A stretch of DNA of 9,305 nt from Acidimicrobiaceae bacterium (GCA_947487095.1 CANKVI010000035.1:1-9305); one strand, 5' to 3'; positions 1-5,758 are shown, numbered from the stretch's first letter. Translations and numbers: made by a program. Notes: generated from the sequence alone by a model not told the origin.

Positions 1-129
1 GACCAAGCATCGTCACAGTTGCTCGTTGGAGCAAGCCTTGATTACCAGGACGGTCTGCAAGACGCTGGTTTCAAGATCAACAACCCAAATGCATCACGCA
101 CTTGTGGTTGTGGCAACAGCTTTAGCTGA
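1..129 (+). CDS. erpA: Iron-sulfur cluster insertion protein, ErpA/HesB/IscA family (3' end only)
   Basis: Frame 1 is open from the first base to the TGA at 127-129, giving the last 42 residues of a protein whose start lies outside the window. The end reads [20 protein letters not shown]. It carries the C-terminal Cys-Gly-Cys of A-type iron-sulfur carrier proteins, whose paired cysteines, with a third upstream cysteine, bind the cluster. Family members are about 110-120 residues, so roughly one third is visible. They accept Fe-S clusters from the assembly scaffold in the cytoplasm and hand them to apo-enzymes. The gene is convergent with the lipoprotein gene, with only 5 bases between the two stop codons. 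ErpA is preferred over SufA or IscA because actinobacteria usually have a single member called ErpA, but the fragment cannot separate the subfamilies. Confidence 0.85.
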   Translation, partial: DQASSQLLVGASLDYQDGLQDAGFKINNPNASRTCGCGNSFS

Positions 130-134
130 TCTCG

Positions 135-1010
135 CTACAACACACCAAGCGTGGTAAACGCTTCGGTGATTTCTACTGCATCAAAGATTGCATCGAATCG
201 TTCTACTAACACGCCCTTGGCGTCAGTAATGAACAGCGCAGGTTCGTACGTCATGTTCAGTGCTTCAACTGCGGGAGCAACAATTGTTGCGGTGTCGTCG
301 GTGTAAATCTCGGCATGCAACATGGTGAGTCTGTCGCCAACTACTTCGCGCATTGACAACAATGCGTCAAGTGCGGGCGAGCATGTGCCGGTTTGGCAGT
401 GAGCGGGAGTGCCAACCAAATACGCAATCGGCTTGCCGAGTTTCAACGCTTCATTCAATGTGATGTCATGCAACGGGCATGGCTCAGGGTTACGTGTGCA
501 TAACGGATTAACACCTCGCGAGTCTGAAGTAGTTGGAGTATCAAAACCAGGAAGTGGTGTTCCGATGAGCGGAATGGAAACCGTTGCCGGATCCATGATC
601 TGCACTCCTGCACCATCTTGCGTACCGCCTTCAACAACGAGTGAGTAAATACCGGCAGCTGCAATATCGGCACGAAACGGCCAGTACGGGGGATCGATGT
701 TCGCATCATGTCTCATTGCCACCATGTCGGTAATAACCACTTCACCGGTTTCTGAATTCAACAACTGTGCGCGAAGTTCGGTTGGCAATTCGACGCCACT
801 CGTTTTTCCGAGCAGGCCCGCTTGGTTGGCAAGTGAAATAGGAATGCGCACCGAGCCAGGCACCAACACCTGAGGGAATCGTTGGACCACTTGGAAAAGC
901 TCGTCTCCTGCGCTTGATGAAGAACTTCCGCAAGACGTAAGAAAACTGAGCGATCCGCCAAAGCCAAAGGTTGCAAGTGTTCCAGTAACAAATTGGCGGC
1001 GGGAGATCAT
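135..1010 (-). CDS. Tat-exported lipoprotein with a cysteine-rich thioredoxin-like C-terminal domain
   Basis: This 291-residue protein begins with a twin-arginine signal (SRRQFVTG, residues 3-10), a short hydrophobic stretch, and a lipobox LTSC ending at Cys27. A serine-rich linker follows. It should be exported folded and lipid-anchored outside the cytoplasmic membrane. Residues about 40-150 look like a beta-rich, immunoglobulin-like segment. Residues about 165-291 resemble a thioredoxin fold: a Cys171-Cys178 pair, then the strand GKPIAYLVGTPAHC with Cys205 and Cys210 (CQTGTC) where a thioredoxin active site would sit, and EPALFITDAKG as the probable cis-Pro region. The four-residue spacing between the active-site cysteines is not the classical CXXC, so a redox role is uncertain; metal binding or structural disulfides are alternatives. 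ATG 1010-1008 is chosen because it puts the Tat motif at the N-terminus and sits 6 bases after a TANNNT box. I do not recognise a named family. Confidence 0.85.
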   Translation of the reverse strand: MISRRQFVTGTLATFGFGGSLSFLTSCGSSSSSAGDELFQVVQRFPQVLVPGSVRIPISLANQAGLLGKTSGVELPTELRAQLLNSETGEVVITDMVAMRHDANIDPPYWPFRADIAAAGIYSLVVEGGTQDGAGVQIMDPATVSIPLIGTPLPGFDTPTTSDSRGVNPLCTRNPEPCPLHDITLNEALKLGKPIAYLVGTPAHCQTGTCSPALDALLSMREVVGDRLTMLHAEIYTDDTATIVAPAVEALNMTYEPALFITDAKGVLVERFDAIFDAVEITEAFTTLGVL

Positions 1011-1016
1011 GCCTTC

Positions 1017-1022
1017 ATCGTA
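1017..1022 (-). promoter_or_regulatory. Candidate -10 box for the lipoprotein gene, leaderless arrangement
   Basis: On the minus strand this hexamer reads TACGAT and fits the actinobacterial -10 pattern TANNNT. Exactly six bases separate it from the ATG at 1010, so transcription would begin at or next to the start codon. The only purine-rich stretch before the ATG, GAAGG, lies one base from it, too close for a normal Shine-Dalgarno. No convincing -35 box is visible. It lies within a 56-base divergent region shared with the ridA promoter. Confidence 0.5.
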
Positions 1023-1054
1023 CGAGTCATTTTCGTTCAGAAGCCGTCGCCCTA

Positions 1055-1060
1055 TACGCT
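1055..1060 (+). promoter_or_regulatory. Candidate -10 box for the ridA operon, leaderless arrangement
   Basis: The hexamer TACGCT fits TANNNT, and exactly six bases (GGAAGC) lie between it and the ATG at 1067. That places the expected transcription start on the A of the start codon. An overlapping TATACG at 1053-1058 is an alternative -10 with the same implication. The GGAAG before the ATG is one base away, too close for normal ribosome binding. The -35 region is weak. This promoter would drive the run ridA, small membrane protein, deaminase, GDT1. Confidence 0.55.
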
Positions 1061-1066
1061 GGAAGC

Positions 1067-1504
1067 ATGGCTACTGCAAAGAAGATTGCGAAAAAGACAG
1101 TAAAGAAGACTGCAAAGAAAGCGACGAAGAAGTCTTCGGCGCCAGCAAAATCAACTGCACCACTTGGGCCATACACCCCAGTAGTTCGCGCAGGAGACTG
1201 GGTTATTGTTTCGGGTCAGCTCGGTGTAGTTGATGGAAAAGTCGTTTCAGGTGGCGTTGCCAAGCAAACGGCACAAGCAGTGGTCAACCTGAAGGCTCAA
1301 CTGGCATCTGTTGGTTGCAGCATTCACGACGTGAAGAAAACGTTGTGCTTCCTCACCGACATGGACACATTCGGCACTTTTAATACGGCGTACGTTGCCG
1401 GGTTCGATGGCAGTCGCCCAGCGCGAAGCACCATTGGTGTTGCCTCGCTCCCATTTGGCGGAGCGGTGGAGATCGAAGCCTGGGCTTTCAAGCCACTACG
1501 GTAA
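1067..1504 (+). CDS. ridA: RidA (YjgF/YER057c/UK114) family protein with a lysine-rich N-terminal tail
   Basis: RidA-family trimers hydrolyse reactive enamines and imines made by PLP enzymes and deaminases, giving keto acid and ammonia. The catalytic domain is residues about 30-145. GPY at 34-36 matches the substrate-site tyrosine region, VSGQLG is at 48-53, and PARSTIGVASLPFGGAVEI at 118-136 fits the family signature, with Arg120 in the place of the substrate-binding arginine (Arg105 in E. coli RidA). Usual family length is about 125-130; this one has 145. The extra N-terminus has lysine doublets at 5-6, 9-10, 13-14, 17-18 and 21-22, an exact four-residue period like histone H1 tails. No internal start would remove the tail, since the next Met is residue 99, and the candidate promoter also points to 1067. 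Five bases separate its stop from the small membrane protein gene. The deaminase two genes on fits the frequent pairing of RidA homologues with deaminating enzymes, as with RutC in pyrimidine breakdown. Substrate unknown. Confidence 0.9.
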   Translation: MATAKKIAKKTVKKTAKKATKKSSAPAKSTAPLGPYTPVVRAGDWVIVSGQLGVVDGKVVSGGVAKQTAQAVVNLKAQLASVGCSIHDVKKTLCFLTDMDTFGTFNTAYVAGFDGSRPARSTIGVASLPFGGAVEIEAWAFKPLR

Positions 1505-1509
1505 TTGTC

Positions 1510-1665
1510 ATGCCTGGAGCCGTACTCATCGTTCTTGCACTCATTGGTTTCCCCGTAGTGGTTGGCCTGTCCACAGCTGGACTTGCTGCACTCATTGGTT
1601 TCTTCTTGCAGAAGGATGCCGATAAGCGCCACGAGGGTAGTGAACTCATTGACGTCAACATCTGA
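1510..1665 (+). CDS. Small membrane protein of 51 residues, unknown function
   Basis: ATG at 1510, five bases after the ridA stop, opens a 51-codon frame ending in TGA at 1663-1665. Residues 4-33 are almost wholly hydrophobic: one long membrane helix, or a short hairpin broken near Pro15 and Gly19. A charged tail (QKDADKRHEGSELIDVNI) follows. The hydrophobic part repeats the peptide ALIGF at residues 10-14 and 27-31, and the repeat is exact at DNA level. Its position inside a tight same-strand run, its coherent hydrophobic-then-charged architecture, and the fact that it fills an otherwise unexplained gap all support a real gene. It overlaps the 5' end of the deaminase gene in another frame, so translation of the two may be coupled. 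I do not recognise the family. It might anchor or regulate a neighbouring protein, but nothing in the sequence shows that. Confidence 0.7.
   Translation: MPGAVLIVLALIGFPVVVGLSTAGLAALIGFFLQKDADKRHEGSELIDVNI
1536..1602 (+). repeat. 16-base perfect direct repeat inside the small membrane protein gene
   Basis: TGCACTCATTGGTTTC occurs at 1536-1551 and again at 1587-1602. The offset is 51 bases (17 codons), so both copies are read in the same frame and encode ALIGF. Flanking bases differ. This suggests a short internal duplication, or a hotspot for slipped-strand deletion that would remove 17 codons without a frameshift. Confidence 0.85.
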
Positions 1666-3022
1666 TCTTCTCATTCGTAATGCGGCGTTAGTCGCAACAG
1701 TTGACAATCAGCGCAGAGAGATATCTGGTGGATGGGTAGCCATCACCAATGGACTTATTTCTGGAGTCGGAACCGCAGGCAGTGAGCCAATTGCGAGGCG
1801 GACCATTGATGCAACAGATTGTTTAGTGACACCAGGTTTGGTGAACACGCACCATCACCTGTATCAAAACCTTACGCGTGCATTTCCGCCAATGACCAAT
1901 GCTGCATTGTTTGGTTGGTTGAAAACCCTGTATCCGTTGTGGAGCACATTGAACGAAGAGTCGGCACATGTTTCGGCGTGGGTTGGGCTAGCCGAATTGG
2001 CTTTGTCGGGATGTACGACTTCGACCGATCATCTCTATGTGCACCCTGCAGGCGCGGGAGATTTGCTGAGTGCAGAAATTTCTGCTGCACAAGACATTGG
2101 AATGCGATTTCATCCAACTCGCGGGTCAATGTCGCTGTCTGAAAAAGATGGCGGCTTGCCTCCCGACAACGTGGTGCAAGATCACGATGTGATTTTGGCG
2201 GAGTCGCAGCGCATGGTGGAGATGCATCACGATCGCAGTCACGGTGCAATGGTGCGCATCGCGCTTGCTCCTTGCTCGCCATTTAGTGTCACGAAGAAGT
2301 TGATGATTGAATCGGCTGAACTTGCCGCCAAGTTAGATGTGCGTCTGCACACACACTTTGCTGAAAATTCTGAAGACGACGATTTTTCAATTGCAACATT
2401 TGGCTGTCGGCCAACGCAGTACTTGGAAGAGGTTGGTTGGCTCAGCAATCGCACATGGGTGGCGCATTGTGTGATGCCAAATCACGATGAGATTCACAAA
2501 CTTGGTGCAGCAGGAATTGGTGCGGCGCACTGCCCAAGTAGCAATCTGATTCTGTCCTCCGGTATTTCACCCGTAGTACAACTGCGAGAAGCAGGCGTAC
2601 ATGTTGGCTTAGGTGTGGACGGTTCATCATCTGCTGACTCCGCGTCACTGTGGCTCGAAGCACGTCAGGCGATGTTGCTCGCAAAGTTGCACAGCGGTGC
2701 CGCTACTGGAACTGCGCGAATGGCTCTGGAAATTGCCACTCGTGGAGGCGCTGGGTGTCTTGGTCGCATCGGCGAAATTGGCGAAATTTCAGTTGGCGCT
2801 GTGGGCGATATTGCCGTGTGGTCGTTAACCGGACCAGCGTTTGCAGGGGCAATTGCTGACCCTATTGAGGCCTGGTTGCGCTGTGGCCCAATTGGTGCAA
2901 AGCACACCATTGTGAATGGCAAGTCAGTTGTAGAAAATGGACAACTCGTGAGCAACAAAGTTGATGACATGTTGCGACAACATCGCGTGCTTGCACACCA
3001 GATGCAATTGCATCTCGGTTAG
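1640..3022 (+). CDS. Metal-dependent amidohydrolase, 8-oxoguanine / hydroxytriazine deaminase group
   Basis: The protein belongs to the amidohydrolase superfamily (TIM-barrel deaminases related to guanine deaminase, 8-oxoguanine deaminase and hydroxydechloroatrazine ethylaminohydrolase). It should remove an exocyclic amino group from a purine- or triazine-like ring, releasing ammonia in the cytoplasm. Counting from GTG 1640 (460 residues), the metal-site motifs are intact: NTHHH with His71 and His73, HTHFAE with His239 and Glu242, VAHC with His276, and GVDGSSS with Asp327. HHHLYQNLTRA and GCTTSTDHLY favour the 8-oxoguanine-deaminase branch, but family names here are loosely assigned and the substrate is not proven. 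The start is uncertain: the conserved N-terminus (SDLLIRNA) begins near 1661, so GTG 1640 or TTG 1649 fit best; ATG 1616 and ATG 1562 would add residues not expected in the family. It overlaps the end of the small membrane protein gene and stops 7 bases before the GDT1 gene, indicating one operon. Confidence 0.85.
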   Translation: MNSLTSTSDLLIRNAALVATVDNQRREISGGWVAITNGLISGVGTAGSEPIARRTIDATDCLVTPGLVNTHHHLYQNLTRAFPPMTNAALFGWLKTLYPLWSTLNEESAHVSAWVGLAELALSGCTTSTDHLYVHPAGAGDLLSAEISAAQDIGMRFHPTRGSMSLSEKDGGLPPDNVVQDHDVILAESQRMVEMHHDRSHGAMVRIALAPCSPFSVTKKLMIESAELAAKLDVRLHTHFAENSEDDDFSIATFGCRPTQYLEEVGWLSNRTWVAHCVMPNHDEIHKLGAAGIGAAHCPSSNLILSSGISPVVQLREAGVHVGLGVDGSSSADSASLWLEARQAMLLAKLHSGAATGTARMALEIATRGGAGCLGRIGEIGEISVGAVGDIAVWSLTGPAFAGAIADPIEAWLRCGPIGAKHTIVNGKSVVENGQLVSNKVDDMLRQHRVLAHQMQLHLG

Positions 3023-3029
3023 TTACTGC

Positions 3030-3611
3030 ATGTTTCAGCACGCAATCGTCACCTTTGTTGCGGTATTTCTGGCCGAGCTTCCTGACAAAACCATGTTTGC
3101 AACACTGTTGCTGTCCACACATTTTCGCCGCAAATTCCCAGTGTGGATCGGGGTTACTGCCGGTTATTCGTTCCATGTTGTTATTGCAGTAATTTTCGGC
3201 TCCGCACTATCGCGTCTGCCTGAGCGCCCTATTCAGTTACTTGTCGGTGCGCTGTTCATTGTCGGTGGCGTAATGACGTGGCGCGCTGGAAAAGATGATG
3301 ACGAAGAGTCAACAGATAAGTGGTCAACCACAATGTCGAACTCACGCGTTGCATGGACTGCTGCTTCGGTCATTTTGGTTGCCGAGTTTGGCGATCTAAC
3401 ACAACTTGCCACTGCTGGTTTTGCCGCACGATTTGATGATCCATTTGCGGTTGCGTGTGGAGCGGTGCTTGCACTTTCGTCTGTGTCTGGTCTTGCCGTG
3501 CTCACAGGCTCGTGGTTAACAACAAAAGTTCCGCTTCGCGTGATTCAGCGAACTGCAGCGCTGCTGTTTTTTGTTATTGGCGCAACAACGCTCGTAACAG
3601 CGCTGGGTTAG
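3030..3611 (+). CDS. GDT1/UPF0016 (TMEM165) family membrane protein, probable Mn2+/Ca2+ exporter
   Basis: The 193-residue protein has two copies of the hydrophobic unit typical of the family, each starting with an acidic motif of the E-x-G-D-K/R-T/S type: ELPDKT at 16-21 and EFGDLTQ at 119-125. Each copy has about three membrane helices, with a charged loop (KDDDEESTDKW, 88-98) between them. The paired acidic motifs are thought to form the cation path, and characterised bacterial and eukaryotic members move Mn2+ or Ca2+ out of the cytoplasm. Pro replaces Gly in the first motif and Leu replaces the basic residue in the second, so the ion is not certain. ATG 3030 is chosen because it starts just before the first helix and 7 bases after the deaminase stop; the open frame upstream runs through the deaminase gene and looks unrelated. 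Its TAG overlaps the stop of the convergent regulator gene. Confidence 0.88.
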   Translation: MFQHAIVTFVAVFLAELPDKTMFATLLLSTHFRRKFPVWIGVTAGYSFHVVIAVIFGSALSRLPERPIQLLVGALFIVGGVMTWRAGKDDDEESTDKWSTTMSNSRVAWTAASVILVAEFGDLTQLATAGFAARFDDPFAVACGAVLALSSVSGLAVLTGSWLTTKVPLRVIQRTAALLFFVIGATTLVTALG

Positions 3612-4315
3612 TTATTGCCTGCTGACCACTTCGATTGACCAAAGCGGTAGCCAACACTGCGCACAGTTTGAATGAGGTTGGCGTGTTCTTCGCCAAGTTT
3701 TGCGCGCAAACGACGAATGTGCACGTCGACGGTGCGTGCACCACCGAAGTATTCGTAGCCCCAAACACGAGACAACAGGGTTTCACGTGAGAACACCTTG
3801 CCAGGGTTTTGCGCCAAAAACTTCAGCAGTTCATATTCCATGAAGGTGAGATCGAGTGCGTGACCACCAAATGATGCTTGGTAGGTCTCAACATTCAAGA
3901 CCAGTCCGCTGTATTCAATGAGCGATTCGCGATTGCCCTTGATTTCAAGCCAGAACAAATGGCGCAGACGCGCTTCAAGCTCGCGAGGGTGAAATGGTGC
4001 AAGACAAAAGTCGTCATACAGATCGTCGCGCAAATCTAAATCTTGCAATTGACTGCCGTTGACAAGCACCAAAATTCGCTCAACAGGAACATCACGTTTA
4101 CGCAATGAGCGACAGAGCGACCAGCCACCCTCTGGGTCTTCGTCGCACATGATGATGGCCCCCGACCAGCCTTCGGCCGGCTCGCTCTTTGCCGCTTCAT
4201 CTGCGGATGCGACTGCTTTCCAGCGAAACCCAGCCAAATCAAGCGTGCGCGCAAGATCAATTGGGGAAGGCGATGGAAACACCGCGAGCATGTGGGAGAG
4301 ACGGTCGCTACTCAT
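3608..4315 (-). CDS. glnR: GlnR-like OmpR-family response regulator with atypical receiver domain
   Basis: The 235-residue protein has an N-terminal receiver-like domain (about 9-120) and a C-terminal winged-helix DNA-binding domain (about 133-226). The latter reads LDLTFMEYELLKFLAQNPGK, then VWGYEYFGGARTVDVHIRRL and RSVGYRF, closely matching mycobacterial and streptomycete GlnR, the global nitrogen regulator. The receiver lacks the usual acidic pair near the N-terminus; the third strand reads AIIMCDED (53-60) without a clear phospho-acceptor Asp; and Ala106 stands where the conserved Lys is expected (LAPF). GlnR proteins work as orphan regulators without classical phosphorylation, so this supports the call, as does its place 8 bases behind glnA on the same strand. 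ATG 4315 is preferred over an upstream ATG at 4387, which would sit inside glnA and add 24 residues unlike a receiver. RegX3-type or another OmpR-family regulator is the main alternative. The gene ends convergently with the GDT1 gene. Confidence 0.85.
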   Translation of the reverse strand: MSSDRLSHMLAVFPSPSPIDLARTLDLAGFRWKAVASADEAAKSEPAEGWSGAIIMCDEDPEGGWSLCRSLRKRDVPVERILVLVNGSQLQDLDLRDDLYDDFCLAPFHPRELEARLRHLFWLEIKGNRESLIEYSGLVLNVETYQASFGGHALDLTFMEYELLKFLAQNPGKVFSRETLLSRVWGYEYFGGARTVDVHIRRLRAKLGEEHANLIQTVRSVGYRFGQSKWSAGNN

Positions 4316-4323
4316 AACGGCAA

Positions 4324-5670
4324 TTAGATGGACTTCAGGTAGCGGCCGAGTTCGTATTCGCTGATGTGGGTCTTGTACGAGCGCCACTCTGCGCGCTTGT
4401 TACGCAGGAACCATTCAAAGATGTGGTCACCCAGTGCATCTGCAACAAGTGATGATTTCTCCATCACACGCAATGCATCTGACAGTGACTGCGGCAATTG
4501 TTGGATACCCATTTTTTCGAGTGCAGCATCGTCCATTTCGAAGAGGTTTGCATCAGCCTCTGCAGGTAGTTCGTAGCCCTCTTCAACTCCCCGCATGCCG
4601 GCAGCCAAGATGACCGAGAAGGCAAGATACGGGTTGCACGCTGGATCTGGTGAACGGTATTCAATGCGAGTTGCTGAATCGCTTCCGCGTTTTGGAATTG
4701 GAACGCGAATGAGACCGCTGCGATTGTTGCGCGCCCATGAAATATGCACTGGTGCTTCAAAGCCAGGAACAAGTCGCTTATAGGAGTTGATGGTCTGGTT
4801 GGTGACCGCAGTGATTTCTGCAGCATGGTGCAACAGACCTGCCATAAAGCTCTTTGCAGTAGGCGACAAGTTATATGGGTCGTCGGCACTGTGAAATGCG
4901 TTGTTCTCACCTTCAAACAGCGACAGGTGTAAGTGCATTCCTGAGCCTTGAATGGTTTCAAGCGGCTTAGGCATAAACGTTGCGTGCACGTCGTGCAATG
5001 CAGCAATTTCTTTCACCACGAAACGGAATGTCATCACACTGTCGGCCATCGTTAGCGCATCGGTGTGTCGCAGATCAATTTCATGTTGACTCGGAGCATC
5101 TTCGTGGAAGCTGTACTCCACAGGAATGCTCATCGTCTCAAGCGTGCGAATGGTTTCCTTGCGCAAGGAACTGGCAATGTCAGTGCTGGTTAAGTCGAAG
5201 AAACCACCCTGATCGAGCAACACCGGTTTGTTTGTGCCATCTGGTGGAGCGAAGTAGAAGTACTCAATGTCTGGAGCAATGTAGAACGAGTAACCCTTGT
5301 CGCGCGCTGCGCTTAAGTTGCGGCGCAATACTTGGCGCGGGTCGCCATCAAATGCAGTGCCATCAAGTTTTGCAATGTCGCAGAACACGCGGGCTTCTGC
5401 GCCTTTTGAGTCTGCCCAAGGAAGCACTTCAAACGTGTTGGCGTCGGGAATTGCGAGCACGTCGCTTTCCTGCACACGGCTGTAGCCATCGATAGATGAA
5501 CCATCAAAACTCATGCCGTCGTTGAGCGCATTTTCCATTTCAGCGGGGCTGATAGCAAATGACTTCAAGTTTCCGAGAACATCGGTAAACCACAGTCGAA
5601 CCAGCCGAATACCACGCTCTTCAACGGTGCGCAGAACGTACTCGCGTTGGTGTTCATGCATGGTGGACAT
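4324..5670 (-). CDS. glnA: Type I glutamine synthetase, GlnA2-like, without an adenylylation tyrosine
   Basis: The enzyme joins ammonia to glutamate using ATP to make glutamine; type I enzymes are cytoplasmic dodecamers. The 448-residue protein has an N-terminal beta-grasp domain (about 10-105) with SFDGSSIDGY (54-63), then the catalytic domain. Visible there are PDIEYF (133-138), HEDAPSQHEIDL (189-200), GSGMHLHLSLF (242-252), NSYKRLVPG (295-303), NRSGLIRVP (316-324) and RIEYRSPDPACNPYLAF (335-351), so all the usual active-site segments are present. Length and sequence resemble M. tuberculosis GlnA2 (446 residues, from memory). At the adenylylation loop the sequence is ANLFEM, with Phe377 where adenylylated type I-beta enzymes have Tyr, so GlnE-type control is not expected. 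It is separated from glnII upstream by a terminator, and the GlnR-like gene follows after 8 bases. The only Shine-Dalgarno-like sequence, GGAGG, lies 12 bases from the ATG, longer than usual. Confidence 0.95.
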   Translation of the reverse strand: MSTMHEHQREYVLRTVEERGIRLVRLWFTDVLGNLKSFAISPAEMENALNDGMSFDGSSIDGYSRVQESDVLAIPDANTFEVLPWADSKGAEARVFCDIAKLDGTAFDGDPRQVLRRNLSAARDKGYSFYIAPDIEYFYFAPPDGTNKPVLLDQGGFFDLTSTDIASSLRKETIRTLETMSIPVEYSFHEDAPSQHEIDLRHTDALTMADSVMTFRFVVKEIAALHDVHATFMPKPLETIQGSGMHLHLSLFEGENNAFHSADDPYNLSPTAKSFMAGLLHHAAEITAVTNQTINSYKRLVPGFEAPVHISWARNNRSGLIRVPIPKRGSDSATRIEYRSPDPACNPYLAFSVILAAGMRGVEEGYELPAEADANLFEMDDAALEKMGIQQLPQSLSDALRVMEKSSLVADALGDHIFEWFLRNKRAEWRSYKTHISEYELGRYLKSI

Positions 5671-5682
5671 CTCTACAGTCTG
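5671..5682 (-). promoter_or_regulatory. Weak candidate -10 region for glnA
   Basis: On the minus strand, CAGACT (5682-5677) lies exactly six bases before the ATG at 5670. It keeps the A at position 2 and the T at position 6 of the TANNNT box but has C at position 1. Since only 26 bases separate the glnII terminator stem from glnA, any glnA promoter must overlap the terminator. A GGAGG at 5687-5683 could instead be a distant ribosome binding site. Confidence 0.25.
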
Positions 5683-5687
5683 CCTCC

Positions 5688-5732
5688 ATAAATAAACAAC
5701 GGCACCGAGGAACCGGATCCTCGGTGCCGTTG
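5688..5732 (-). terminator. Intrinsic terminator of glnII
   Basis: A perfect 15-base-pair inverted repeat has arms at 5697-5711 and 5718-5732, core GGCACCGAGGA paired with TCCTCGGTGCC, and a six-base loop at 5712-5717. On the minus strand the stem is followed at once by TTTATTTAT (5696-5688), a U-rich tract; the plus-strand side has no such tract. It lies 26 bases past the glnII stop and 17 bases before the glnA start, so it ends the glnII transcript and separates it from glnA-glnR. It is the only convincing intrinsic terminator in the window. Confidence 0.9.
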
Positions 5733-5758
5733 AGGCTTATTTCTGCCTTATGGGCGAA

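Noticed and set aside
1562..1639. Longer N-terminus for the deaminase from ATG 1562 or ATG 1616
   Set aside because: These residues precede the conserved family start SDLLIRNA and are read out of frame from the membrane segment of the small protein gene. Usable GTG/TTG starts exist at 1640 and 1649.
1872..2282. 136-residue minus-strand frame within the deaminase gene
   Set aside because: It overlaps the conserved metal-binding region of the deaminase and has low-complexity Arg/Cys/His composition with no family resemblance.
2961..3029. Extended start of the GDT1 protein at ATG 2961
   Set aside because: The extra segment is cysteine-rich nonsense read out of frame from the deaminase 3' end; ATG 3030 starts right before the first membrane helix.
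4316..4387. Longer N-terminus for the GlnR-like protein, starting at ATG 4387 inside glnA
   Set aside because: The 24 added residues are read from the conserved 3' end of glnA in another frame, do not resemble a receiver start, and ATG 4315 sits naturally 8 bases after the glnA stop.
4464..5495. Long alternative frames inside glnA (4464-5006 minus, 4980-5495 plus)
   Set aside because: They lie wholly within a perfectly conserved glnA, have unusual Cys/His/Arg-rich composition, and show no recognisable motif; they are shadows of the real frame.
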